Positions 10,972 through 22,559 of a stretch of 64,000 nt of DNA are shown here, one piece after another. The notes below the pieces were generated by a model. That model was not told the DNA's origin, made no database searches, and saw only the letters and a list, made by a program, of their open reading frames with translations. This stretch comes from Gymnopus androsaceus JB14 (taxonomy: Eukaryota; Basidiomycota; Agaricomycetes; Agaricales; Omphalotaceae). The stretch covers positions 84,081 to 148,080 of the forward strand of contig ML769531.1 of the NCBI GenBank assembly GCA_009733575.1. The letters run 5' to 3'. Every line of letters begins with the position of its first letter. Positions within the stretch are counted from its first letter, which is position 1. Position numbers and translations under genes: made by a program.

Positions 10972-11345
10972 TGTTACATAAGCCCAAAGCCCTGTGCCCT
11001 ATACATAAGGTAACAATGCATGAAACTATGAAGTACAACAGTATCAACATCTGTAAGTAATAAGTAATCATACATACCCAGCACCGAATGCAGCATCCTA
11101 GCATGAGGTATGATCAAAGTGATTGAAGGATGATCATATGATCAAGAACTATGATCAAGGATCAACAATCATGCAAGATTGTACATGTGTCAATGAACTA
11201 TAAAGAAACAATCATAAGTAAGCAACACAGCCACATGCCTAAACAAGTGTGTGCTTAAGTAAGCACTGAGGAAATATTAAAGTAAACAAAGGAAGTGATA
11301 AGTAATAGTCCATGTGGTATGAGATAAGATAAAGTGTTTGTAACA
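10972..11345. mobile_element. LTR-like repeat, first of an inverted pair
   Basis: The segment begins TGTTACA and ends TGTAACA, a perfect 7-base terminal inversion typical of LTRs. Its sequence returns in reverse complement at about 11790-12090, including the CCCAAAGCCCT block at 10982 and the AAACAAAGGAA block at 11285. It carries further perfect hairpins (11131-11144, 11165-11182, 11251-11266). No matching 5-base target duplication is seen. Confidence 0.5.
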
Positions 11346-11791
11346 TTGACTGTTTTATAAGCAGTTAATATGACCTGGCTACAGCATCTCATCTCCAGTC
11401 CTAATTACCACCACCATATACACCAACATTTTAGTGTCTCATGCTGCTGAGATTCTACAAAAATATTTATATGCAAGCTGCTGCTGCCAGAAATGCCTAT
11501 TTTTTTTTTCTCTCTCTCCTGATCTAGTCAAGAGTTTCTTCAGGACAAAGAAACCTGAAGAGGGCGTAAGTAGGATAAATGATATAGGAGTGACTAGTTC
11601 TATGATGAGGACTAGAACAAGAGAATGAAGACAAGGGAAGGGATTAGGTTGTGATCCCTGAATAAGCTTGTAATGAAAGGAGTGAATAGGCTGAAGAATA
11701 GGACTTGAAGACATTAAAGATGTCTGAAATCCTTAATTATTTTTTTTTTGACTTCTCAATGTGGACATTGAGTCTTGAAGGGAGGGTAATG
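11346..11791. other. Spacer between the inverted LTR-like repeats
   Basis: A poly-T/pyrimidine run (11501-11520), an AT-rich tract and a purine tract (GAAGGGAGGG near 11778-11787) are present. The purine tract lies directly before the second LTR-like repeat, as a polypurine tract would. Short frames on both strands show no known motif. Confidence 0.4.
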
Positions 11792-12092
11792 TTATGAACA
11801 TTCTTATTTTATCTTCCATATGGCATTATTCCTTATCATTTTCCTTTGTTTACCTTTATATATTACTAGCATCTACTTAAGTGCACATCTATATTAGTGT
11901 CTGTTTAATCATGTTTACCTTTTTATTATAGTTTGTTGATCAGAGTATGATTGTTTCCAATCATAACACATGCTAGCATGTCCATACTTGTACAGTTAAT
12001 CCTTTATTACTTATTGTCATTTACCTCAGACCTGTTGTTCCATGCATTGTTATGTATAGGGCTTAGGGCTTTGGGTGTAGAGTTCATACTTT
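11792..12092. mobile_element. LTR-like repeat, second of an inverted pair
   Basis: It starts TGTTATGAAC after a purine tract and ends near GTTCATAC. It is alignable, with gaps, to the reverse complement of 10972-11345. It contains the perfect palindrome ACATGCTAGCATGT (11968-11981) and the stem-loop 11947-11964. It ends about 50 bases from the truncated 3' end of the Cdc48 paralogue, suggesting that its insertion or a linked deletion removed the D2 domain. Confidence 0.45.
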
Positions 12093-12140
12093 AGACATAG
12101 CTGTAGCAATATTTCTTACCTTCAATCCTGTCAATACCTC

Positions 12141-14128
<1,988 letters not shown>

Positions 14129-14394
14129 TGCGTAGAGAAAGAAGCAAAAGGTAAGAAGGGAAAAGATACAGTTGAGTTTAAAAAGTGACGCGCGTGGTCC
14201 TACGCTGACTAACTGACATCCACGTGGCGAACATTCTGGCACTCCATGCGCAATGCGCGTGCGCGTACTGTTACAAACCAGCAGACTATTGCTAATATAC
14301 TACAAGTAAATCCCATTACATCTCTTCATCCAAATCAAGTTCGGGAAAATCTCCGACTTAACTTTTTTGACAAAGTCATCAGCAAGTTCCCAAG

Positions 14395-14600
14395 TGTATG
14401 ATCCGCGTGATTCATACCGATCATACGCCATCATACACCTCTTGATGTGTATGATGGGCGAGGGGGAGTGCGTAACGACATACACCGATCATACGCGGTC
14501 ATACAGCCAGTCAACTCGCGTTATACATGCTTCATACAGTCTTCATACACAGGTTATACGCTTCATACGTACTGGAAATTCTATTATGCATTCATTACAA
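14395..14600. repeat. CATAC/TCATACG-rich tandem repeat block
   Basis: The words GATCATACG, TTCATACA and CATACAC recur about fifteen times. It contains TCATACAGTCTTCATACA, which is found in reverse complement in the block at 15480-15660. It lies upstream of the Cdc48 paralogue. Confidence 0.7.
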
Positions 14601-15479
14601 ACATTTTCGCTCCATTAGAATACATGAAAAAGAATAAATTCATTCACTATTTACTACACGACGCTGCTACTAATACAGCTATACACTACAAGGTGATACC
14701 GCTACTTCTGCAATCGTGCCTGCAAAATGATGCTACCACAAGCCTATCTTGCCGTTGCAAGTAATGGCAGGATGGAAGACAGGAGACGAAGAATTTCTTG
14801 TACTAGTAAATGAGATGTTGGAGGAAAGTGTCAGCTCGGTTGTGCCAGTGTATAATGTTGGCTCACTTTTCATGATGGAAAAAATCATTCAGACATAATC
14901 GCGAAAATAGTAGAGTGGGTAACTTACCAAGCACTCAACTCTACAATCTTCAACGGCAAAGAACGACTATAGAATAGATGTCGATAAATCAGATGTTTCA
15001 AAGGAAAAAAGTAGCTAAGACTCACCTCATCTTTGTCAACCACCTCATCGATACTACTATCCTCGATGAGACCTAAAAAAAACTGCATTACCCTTTTCCT
15101 CAATGGTCTGGCCTCCCTGTTCAGAACCAATGATGATTAACGAAACCCCAAATGACAGAAAAGCAGTAGACGTACTGTATGCATCCAGCTGTCACACCAT
15201 AAATATATACATAAAGGGAAGTAGAGGCCAAATATGCTGAGGATGATGATGGAAGAAAAGACACACCAACAGGAGAAAACGAAAATCATGGGACACGTGA
15301 AACTATATAGCTGTGGATTTCGGAGTTTGAATGGACTTGCATCATTTCAAAATTTCTCGCAACCGCTCAGTGCGTGCAAGTACTCTAGCAGCACAATTTC
15401 ACATTAAATGATGGTCCACTTGAGATGTTGGTTTAAAATATGTTGGCTAGAGATCTAACATGATTGGTAAAAGTAAGTA
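14601..15479. other. Interior between two inverted TCATAC blocks, no gene supported
   Basis: Minus-strand frame 14924-15130 starts MVLNREARPLRKRVMQF and is open for 68 codons, but I recognise no family. Given the inverted flanking repeats, this could be the inside of a non-autonomous mobile element or simply intergenic DNA. Confidence 0.35.
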
Positions 15480-15660
15480 CTATTGGCATATGAAGTTGGT
15501 ATGAAGGTTGTATGATTCTGTATGAAGGTTGTATGAAGACTGTATGATCTTGTATGATGCGCCAGGTCCTGGATCTGTATGATTGATGTATGATCGGGGT
15601 ATGATCGGGCCAACGGTTATACCATCATACATGTCATACGCATCATAACTTTCGGAATTT
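15480..15660. repeat. GTATGAT/GTATGAAG repeat block, inverted partner of 14395-14600
   Basis: About twelve copies of GTATGATNNT or GTATGAAGGT occur. The order is reverse-complementary to the earlier block. It directly abuts the 3' end of the TBCB pseudogene. Confidence 0.7.
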
Positions 15661-16477
15661 GCTGATGAAAACTCCATAGTTTGGTCGACATGTAAAGTAT
15701 TCATGGCCTTTGACACTGGAAATCACAATCAGGAATTGATCTCCTTCTCCAAAGCTGAACACATTCGATCCATTATTCTTACCGAAAGGTTGTACTCGAT
15801 GCCAACCTATATGCCAGACGCGAATTGAGTTTCCCCTACAAACCGCACAGTCCCTCTCTTCGATAGGCCAGGCTCCAAAGACTCTACTTGGCACCATGCA
15901 CCATTCAGAATATCAACTGAAGGAGCTGATTCCTTTAATTTCTCGTCTTTTGGTGCAAATCAGCCAACTTTATTGCGTTGTTTATATGTGTGAACACTGT
16001 CTGAACAGCATGTTCTTGAGCGAGGACCAGTAAAGCAATTCGACAACAACCAACCTTCTCGTTCAGCATACGCTGCATCGCACATTTCAAACATTTCCAC
16101 TTGCGAGACATCGGTCAATTGACCAGTAAAGCTTGTAGCTGGGTCCAGATCATCTACCTGGGTCGAATTTGAGCATAATTCAACCCGTTCACCCCAAGTA
16201 AACGCGTACTTTTGACACTTGCCAGTCCTTTAATGAGTAAAATCCGAGTGGCTTGCTATCATCAGACAACTGAACAACGGTAGTTGGGTCATCTTCTGAG
16301 TTTAGAATGGATATGGATTGGCCAGCAGCAGGAATTCCTGTAAACAGCTCAATCTTGGACTGTAAAGTTGTTATTAGCCAAGTTGTTCTTGATTGATTGG
16401 GTTAGACAACATGCCTTTAACTGCTCAACAGTGATATGAGGGTCAAAATGGCGCTCTGATCGCATATCTGGTAAGAT
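15645..16477 (-). pseudogene. TBCB: Tubulin-folding cofactor B pseudogene (Ubl plus CAP-Gly)
   Basis: Cofactor B helps fold and assemble alpha-tubulin. On the minus strand the pieces occur in the right order. An N-terminal ubiquitin-like segment comes first (MRSERHFDPHITVEQLK, then KIELFTGIP with LLNSEDDPT-like text near 16290-16370). A linker follows (FTGQLTDVS near 16110, then RNKVG and FAPKDEKLKE near 15930-15970). Last is the CAP-Gly domain (KRGTVRFVGETQFASG, GKNNGS, YFTCRPNYGVF, 15660-15850). The frame is broken by TGA at 15960-15962, where Arg is expected, by TAG at 15807-15809, at the invariant Trp of CAP-Gly, and by a frameshift before GKNNGS. It cannot make a working protein. Confidence 0.8.
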
Positions 16478-16479
16478 AA

Positions 16480-17040
16480 CAAAAACGCGCAAAGTGCTTG
16501 AAATGACGGGTCAACGAAAGCCATCTGTAAGTGCTCTTGCGCTTACGGCTCAACATACCCCACATACCCCGCACTCGGCATGCCCTGACCTCCGGCATCC
16601 AGCACTACTTATAGATCTCTTCCCTAGATTACATACTTCAGTCGTTCTTTACTTTCGACTACCATCATCTCCCTATCGTACGATATCTCTCTTCTGCTGT
16701 AGACTTTGTCAATACAGCGTGTGCTTATCAAGTCGTCCGATTGTGAGTGTCGTCGTGGTTACGACATTTACACCATCTGAAAATTCCGATGGTAGTGACA
16801 TAAAGCTTATTCTTCCTTCAAGTTTACGATCCAGCTCAACTGTAACGGATATGGCTCAGATTAGGTATATCTTATCTACATCCCGACGGACTCTTATACC
16901 CGCCACGTTATTTACTTTTATATTAGCTTTGACTTGACTTATTACCTCCACCACGTACACCGTACCTCGTTTATTCGACTATTCCAAGAATAGAAAGAGG
17001 TCTACTCGTACTTGTTGGAACTAAGTCGGGCTGAGGCCTT
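16480..17040. other. Unassigned stretch with an unrecognised frame
   Basis: A plus-strand frame at 16494-16937 (147 codons) is rich in Ser, Pro and Leu and has no recognisable domain. It overlaps what would be the 5' end and promoter of the TBCB pseudogene, so it is more likely chance or UTR than a gene. Confidence 0.3.
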
Positions 17041-17597
17041 ACATCAACACAGATGATTGAAACTCCTCTTCAATTATCAGTACAGGCAGCAGTCTTGATG
17101 ATTCAAATGACGGATCCTCCTGTGCCAACATATCCAAAAGATACCATCGCTGGCGCATATGATAAACCAGTTGAATGGGATCGTTTTCAGAATTTCTCTT
17201 TTCGTGACGGAATAGAATTATCTGTACTAGTAAGTACTCCCTCCCGCAAATATAAACGCGTTTAAATTTTACCCAGCATTGAATTCAACTACGAGCCGCT
17301 TGACTCGACTCTCATAGGCTTACCAGATACCAATACTGATTCTGTGTTCTGTCGTAATATATAGAGCTTTTGTATCTTGGTCTCGACTTTTTGTCGGCTC
17401 CGTATCCCGAGAACATGGTTAACCAAATTCTCTTCGACGATGCAACATGAGAAAACGAGGACGAGAGCGACAGACAAGTTTTTGCTACCAAATTGGCTGC
17501 TTGGATTGACCCTCGGGTAATTATCCACGCATCAGATCAGACAGACTTTATCGAAGGAGAATGCAAAGATGAGAAGGATTGCCTGGGATGCAGATAG
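17041..17597 (+). pseudogene. Unrecognised protein, C-terminal exons with an internal stop
   Basis: Three coherent pieces lie in order on the plus strand: TYPKDTIAGAYDKPVEWDRF (about 17130), then a short YEPLDSTLIGLPDTNTDS piece, then LYLGLDFLSAPYPENMVNQ running through FATKLAAWIDPRVIIHASDQ and ending KDCLGCR with TAG at 17595-17597. Amino-acid composition and intron-like junctions say that it was once coding. A TGA at 17448-17450 sits where the frame otherwise continues. I do not recognise the family. Confidence 0.45.
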
Positions 17598-17729
17598 GTG
17601 ATGATTTTTCAAGTTTTATTTTATTTTATCTATAAAAATGATTTAAATCTACGATCGTGCTCCACGTCGGCCAAAGCGTGGCTGATCTTGAAGAGACAAT
17701 TAAGCGCTGCTGGGTGTGGCAATAACTCC

Positions 17730-18045
17730 TTCTTTCCACCATCTCGTTTTCCTTGTTGTTCAGGCCAGTCTCAGGTTGGGGATTTTAATCCCGAGACACT
17801 CTACATACCAGCTTCACTTGTTGTCGGAGGTATTGTGATTACGAGTTAAAAAATGGATGGTTTCCTCTCTTTCATTCCCTATCCTCAAGAATCTACTAAT
17901 TCTTACTGAGGGTTGTAACATTGCTATTGTTCCAGTGGATCTTCTGCTTTGAGGACGCCTTAAAAGTTGAAAGCTCCCTACTACGCGCACGCTGTCCTGG
18001 GGGCTCGGACAGATGTTTTTGAAACAGACTCTTCAGACAGTGATA
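17730..18045 (+). pseudogene. Fragment copy of the F-box gene found at 22.6 kb
   Basis: Two pieces of the 22.56 kb F-box gene are present in the same order but joined by deletion. The leader region (ATCTCGTTTTCCTTGTTG) is at about 17740. A mid-gene piece runs from GGATGGTTTCCTCTCTTTCA at 17864 to GACAGATGTTTTTGAAACAG near 18025. The second piece corresponds to 23280-23425 with many substitutions and no open frame. It is a non-functional partial duplicate. Confidence 0.7.
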
Positions 18046-18394
18046 TAAGTGTCTTCAATTTTTGTAAATTTTAATATTAAATTTAGTCCAATAATATATA
18101 TACCTCAGCAGCAATATTACCCAAAACAAACCAACCTGTTCATCCAACTAGTTTTGACTTTACTCCGAGACATATGCCCTAGCCCAGGGTCATACATCCC
18201 ATTCAGGAGCACTTCCTGAATCTGCCCGATGAGCTGCTCAGTAATGTTCTCTAGAGACTTCTCACTGGTGCCTTAGTATATCATATAAGCACTAAAATGT
18301 CTAATATTTCCAAGCAAGACAAACCTCAGCCCATTCAAGTGCCTTCCTTGCATCTTGATCAGAAGGTAATAAGGATACATTCATCAGCAAAACC

Positions 18395-18490
18395 TGGAGG
18401 TTCTCCAGAGTACTCCAGAGCTCCTGGAGCTCCTGGAGCAGCCAGAGCAAGGTAAGCAGCTCCAGAGTACTCTGGAGCTCTCTGGAGACC
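18395..18490. repeat. CTCCAGAG/CTGGAG palindromic cluster
   Basis: Repeated CTCCAGAG, CTCCTGGAGC and CTGGAG words build overlapping hairpins, including a perfect 22-base palindrome at 18458-18479 (AGCTCCAGAG-TA-CTCTGGAGCT). Related CCAGAGCAG words recur at 19040-19080. Confidence 0.75.
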
Positions 18491-19042
18491 ACCCATCATT
18501 CGACGTTCAGGGTACCAAACCAATACCAAGCACCATTTAATTAGAGTGCATCAATGATCATAACCATGCAACGATAATAGAAAATTTCTATGCATCATTT
18601 ATTGTCGTCATTATATGCCGCCGAGGCAGAGCAATCTGACTAAGTACTAATACACTATGTAGTAAGCTTATAGTTGCTGTTTCCCAATTTCTGTGTCTCC
18701 ATTTCCCACTCTCCGAGCCAGCCTCTGCCCCTACAACCATTGAACACTTCTAAATATTGATCAGTTAATGCTGAAAACAAATAAGAACTTACATTGGGAG
18801 GAAATAAAGTTGAACGAAGTTGCGAGAATGGACATTGGAAGGAAATAAGAAAAAAAGTACAAGTCCAACATTGAACTCAGAGTTGAACGGCGACGCCTTT
18901 TATATGATGTTTTCCGTTTACAGCATCGACTGGCATATATATTGACAGTTGAATTATGGCAACCCAACTACAAAACTCTTAACGTTACTCCAATCAGGAC
19001 AGTTTTGACAGCTTCAACTTAGTTTTGACAGTTTGGACAGCT
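18491..19042. other. AT-rich intergenic DNA, no gene supported
   Basis: A minus-strand frame at 18761-18967 has no recognisable motif. Nothing else is seen apart from the CCAGAGC repeats at the right edge. Confidence 0.35.
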
Positions 19043-19420
19043 TCAGAGCAGCCAGAGCAGCCAGAGCACTCCAGAGCATCCATTCAATGCTCTGACCTCT
19101 CCAGCAAACTTCCAGGTTTTGCTGATGTTGTTCAGTAGAACCTGTATCATCTCCTTTAATGGAGGTGTCTCTTGGATATGATGAATCCAGTGATACTTGG
19201 CATAGGCAACCACATCCTTGACATGATCATAAGACAGATCCAAAAGAATCCAGAGGCATTGTAACCCAATTTCTTTGTGGCATTCTGTGAAACAGATGTT
19301 CACAGCATTGTAGGAAACAGATTGATGCTGCAAACCATTGCTGAATTTTGGCTGAATTGTGAATTTGGATTCAAGGGCAAAATGCACAGGGGTGCCAGCT
19401 AGTCTCTTATAAACAGACAA
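19043..19420 (-). pseudogene. Possible NLR C-terminal fragment
   Basis: The frame ends in a helical segment (YDHVKDVVAYAKYHWIHHIQE) that resembles the region following the NACHT part in many mushroom NLR-like proteins, where a Tyr/Trp-rich helix (often with a YACxxWxxH look) recurs. The neighbouring NACHT gene has an equivalent segment (MWNFWGAHVKEIG), so this would be the remnant of a second copy. It is short, and no start or splice context is clear. Confidence 0.35.
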
Positions 19421-20268
19421 CTACACGATCGTAACAATGTGTTGAGAGTCTGTCACCTAAAGCGGATCATTTGGGCACCTGTATTTAGACGCCGATATCT
19501 GATGTAATCTCCTCCGATCCGACTCGGTCCGACTCGGAATGCTGCCAAAACACCATATTCCTCCAATCTGCCACATTGCAAAAGCATAAATGCAATGAAT
19601 TTCAGTTCTTAAATGACTTTCTTAAGTCAAGGGCTTAATCTGAATAAATTCATGCAAGTTTGCTATCAGAAGAGAGTGAGTACTTAGTGTTAATTTTTGG
19701 TTAATTTCAGCTATTATTTCAAGGGAAAGTGAAGATTTTGGAGTGTTAGGCATTCATAAGGCAATATTACACCGGTGTAGGCCAGGAAAACATAAAACAA
19801 CTTAAATGCAGTGTTGAACATCGAAACAAAGACACTGGTATGGTTTCGGCAGGGCGCCAAGATTATGTAAGATTAGTAATAAGACACAAGTGCCCAAGCG
19901 GCCGATACTTAAAAAATAGACTAGGTGCCAGCCAGGGAGAGGTTACAATATCCCACACTTTTGTGAAGTTCCACCGAGGATGGAGGGTCAATGTTAGATG
20001 GACGGATAATATCATATCAGACTGAAATTCCTCTACCGGATCCCGATTTAGGGCTAGATCCACCTTGTGTGCAAAGAACAGTATCATTTTTTTCTTGAGC
20101 ACTGAAATTGTTGCTGTTAGAATTTCACTGGGTTGAGAGGATGGAATCAAGATTTGAAAACTACAATCAAATAAGCTGTATTTTCCAACCAAAAGATCAA
20201 GTATTGGAACATGATTGGAGTGTCGGGCCTGATAGTAAGGAAAGTAAGTTGATAATGAACACAATTGA

Positions 20269-22076
20269 TCAGAGGAAACTTTGACAAACTTCTTTGGCCC
20301 ACTGAACAACATGTTGTAAATTGTTGAGGTATTTTTGTAGAGTGTCAATATAATCCATTAGGCTCATGGTTTTACCGTGAAATGCAGTATGTAGCAGCAC
20401 ACAGAGGTCAGCTTGACTGAATGAAGTAAGAAGTTCACTACTGGGTGAATTTCCAATTTCTTTAACATGAGCACCCCAGAAGTTCCACATGTAATCATAA
20501 AATTCTGAGCTGTAGAATAATAATGCACCTTTCAGTCAAGATTGACACTAGTAAAATAATTCAACAGTGAAATACTCACTGTTTGAAATATTTTGACTCA
20601 TTGATAGTTGACTCCGAGATCATCCTCAGGAAGTGTAACACGACTCGTTCATGTTGAGCACTCTCATCTATATTCACGAAGTACTTTCCTGACCGTTTCT
20701 GATCTGTAAGAAAGTCTACGAAAGATGCATGGCGCACTGTGATATCATCGCTGTCGTTTTCCGGAATGCGTAATACCGAATGTAGTCGAAACAACAATGC
20801 CCAGACTTTGCGCTTTGCAAGGAAAAAGAGTCCCTCGATGATCCGAGCTGATGTCCCAACACAGTGTGCAGTGAAAAGTATGTCACGAGGGCTCAGAATA
20901 TGAGCCATGACATCAAGAACAAGCTCCCTCTCTGCACACACAGAAAGAATCTGCATGTAGAGCAGATCCAGATCAGGATATGGCGAGTCGAAGTCTTTGG
21001 GCATAGTAATTTTTAGAATAATCTCCAGCCGTTCAATGGGAAAGCTATCATGACAGCCAACATACTTGATGACAGTCGTAGCGTAGATAAACTGTCCACA
21101 AGCCTTTTGCACAAGCTGCTGGATAATGACATTACCAGGCCAGTCTTCAGTCGCATGCGCCATACCCCATCCATGTTCTTGTCGGATTCTACCAAAGTTA
21201 TCTATGAGATACTTGGCAATATCTTTTCCAGATTCAAATGATTCGCCAATGTCATGGCAATCTAGCATGGAATGAAGGTCCTGATGTCTGAAAGCATCCC
21301 AGATGCGGGGCTCGGGTCGGCTACAGATAAGAAATTTGAAAGGCAAAGGTAGAGCTGCAGTTTTGGCTTGACATATGATGGATAGTAAACGCTCCTGAGA
21401 TGCAATATCGATGCATTCATCGAGACCGTCAATGACGATCAGCCGAGGAAGACTGTTCCATTGCTCGGCGGTTAAAGAATTGCAAGGTGATACTATGACC
21501 GCCCGAAACTGTTCTTCCAGATTAGCATGTATAATGCCGGGAGTATCACGGACAGTGCGATCAATCGAGTCTTTGAGGAGCGGCGTAAGTGCAGACGATG
21601 TCGCTAGTTGGTAGGAGATGGTGATAAAGAATGAAGATAGACTGTTCCGCGAAGGATCCTCGCGCGCAAACTAGCGGCTAAATGAGAGGCTGCAAACTCC
21701 TCTGATATCATCTGAGCCACTGCAGACTTGCCCATACCCGCCGCACCGTAAAGCCAGTAGATGGATGTCCTATCAGCGACATCAGTATTAGTCCAATGCC
21801 TTAGAATCTCGAGGACTTGAGATCGAGTCCCCGGATGGCAGTTTGGAGAAGGAAAACGCTGCTCGGAATCATAAAAAGCGCCCTGGACAGTGTATTGGTA
21901 GAGAACGTCAAGGCCAGCTATTGAAGAAAGTTAATGCCCAAGAACCTCAAAGAAAGGACAGTTTACGCACGGTAGTCTTGGCCTTTCCCAGAATAGTGAA
22001 TGTAGTCCCCTCCAACATTAGCGAATGATGAGTTGCTTACGCTGAAATTCCTGGCGTTGGGGAAGACGACAGACAT
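20269..22076 (-). pseudogene. NACHT-domain (NLR-like) NTPase with a frameshift
   Basis: These proteins are proposed fungal sensors or regulators with a nucleotide-driven switch. The likely start is at 22076 (MSVVFPNARNFSVSNSSF), a usual N-terminal leader of the mushroom family. An intron of about 50 bases follows. Then come SEQRFPSPNCHPGTR, the Walker A motif GAAGMGKSA (about 21722-21750) and the Walker B motif RLIVIDGLDECID (about 21410-21448), followed by FLICSRPEPRIWDAF and a helical region to FVDFLTDQKRSGKYFV. Between the two Walker motifs, near 21668, the frame jumps. AASHLAAS continues in another frame as FAREDPSRNSLSSFF, as if about seven bases of a T-rich codon run had been lost. The C-terminal end, after GKTMSLMDYIDTLQKYLNNL, is uncertain. 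Confidence 0.8.
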
Positions 22077-22559
22077 GAAGGAACACGTGGGCTGCATACC
22101 ATTTACTATTCCACTTGTTAGATGCTGTGGCATCTGTCTGAAATTCAGAATGAAGACTGGCTCGTACATTAGGATTGGCGCTTCAAGAAGACGCAATCAC
22201 CACAACTCAAGCCAGTACCTTGCACCCATTGAAGGCTTAGGTTCGGGGAATGAATGCGAAGATAGTGGCCTTCATAGTAGCCCTGAAAGACTAAAATGTC
22301 CCGAATATACTGTGTATCCGCTTCAAATAATCCGTAACCTTGAGATTTCGTTTTCACCAACGGGTCAAAAGGTTAAAAATTATATTCGAGCTTTGAGCTA
22401 GTTATTCTGGTGGTGGGAGACTGAAAGAGACAAACAAGCGCCGGCGATAATTCTGAATCCTTTCATCATCATCTCGTTTTCCTTGTTGGGTTTGTACTAA
22501 AACCAGGACATTCCACATACCATTCTCAAATTGTTTTATAGAATTTACCTGCGGAAATC

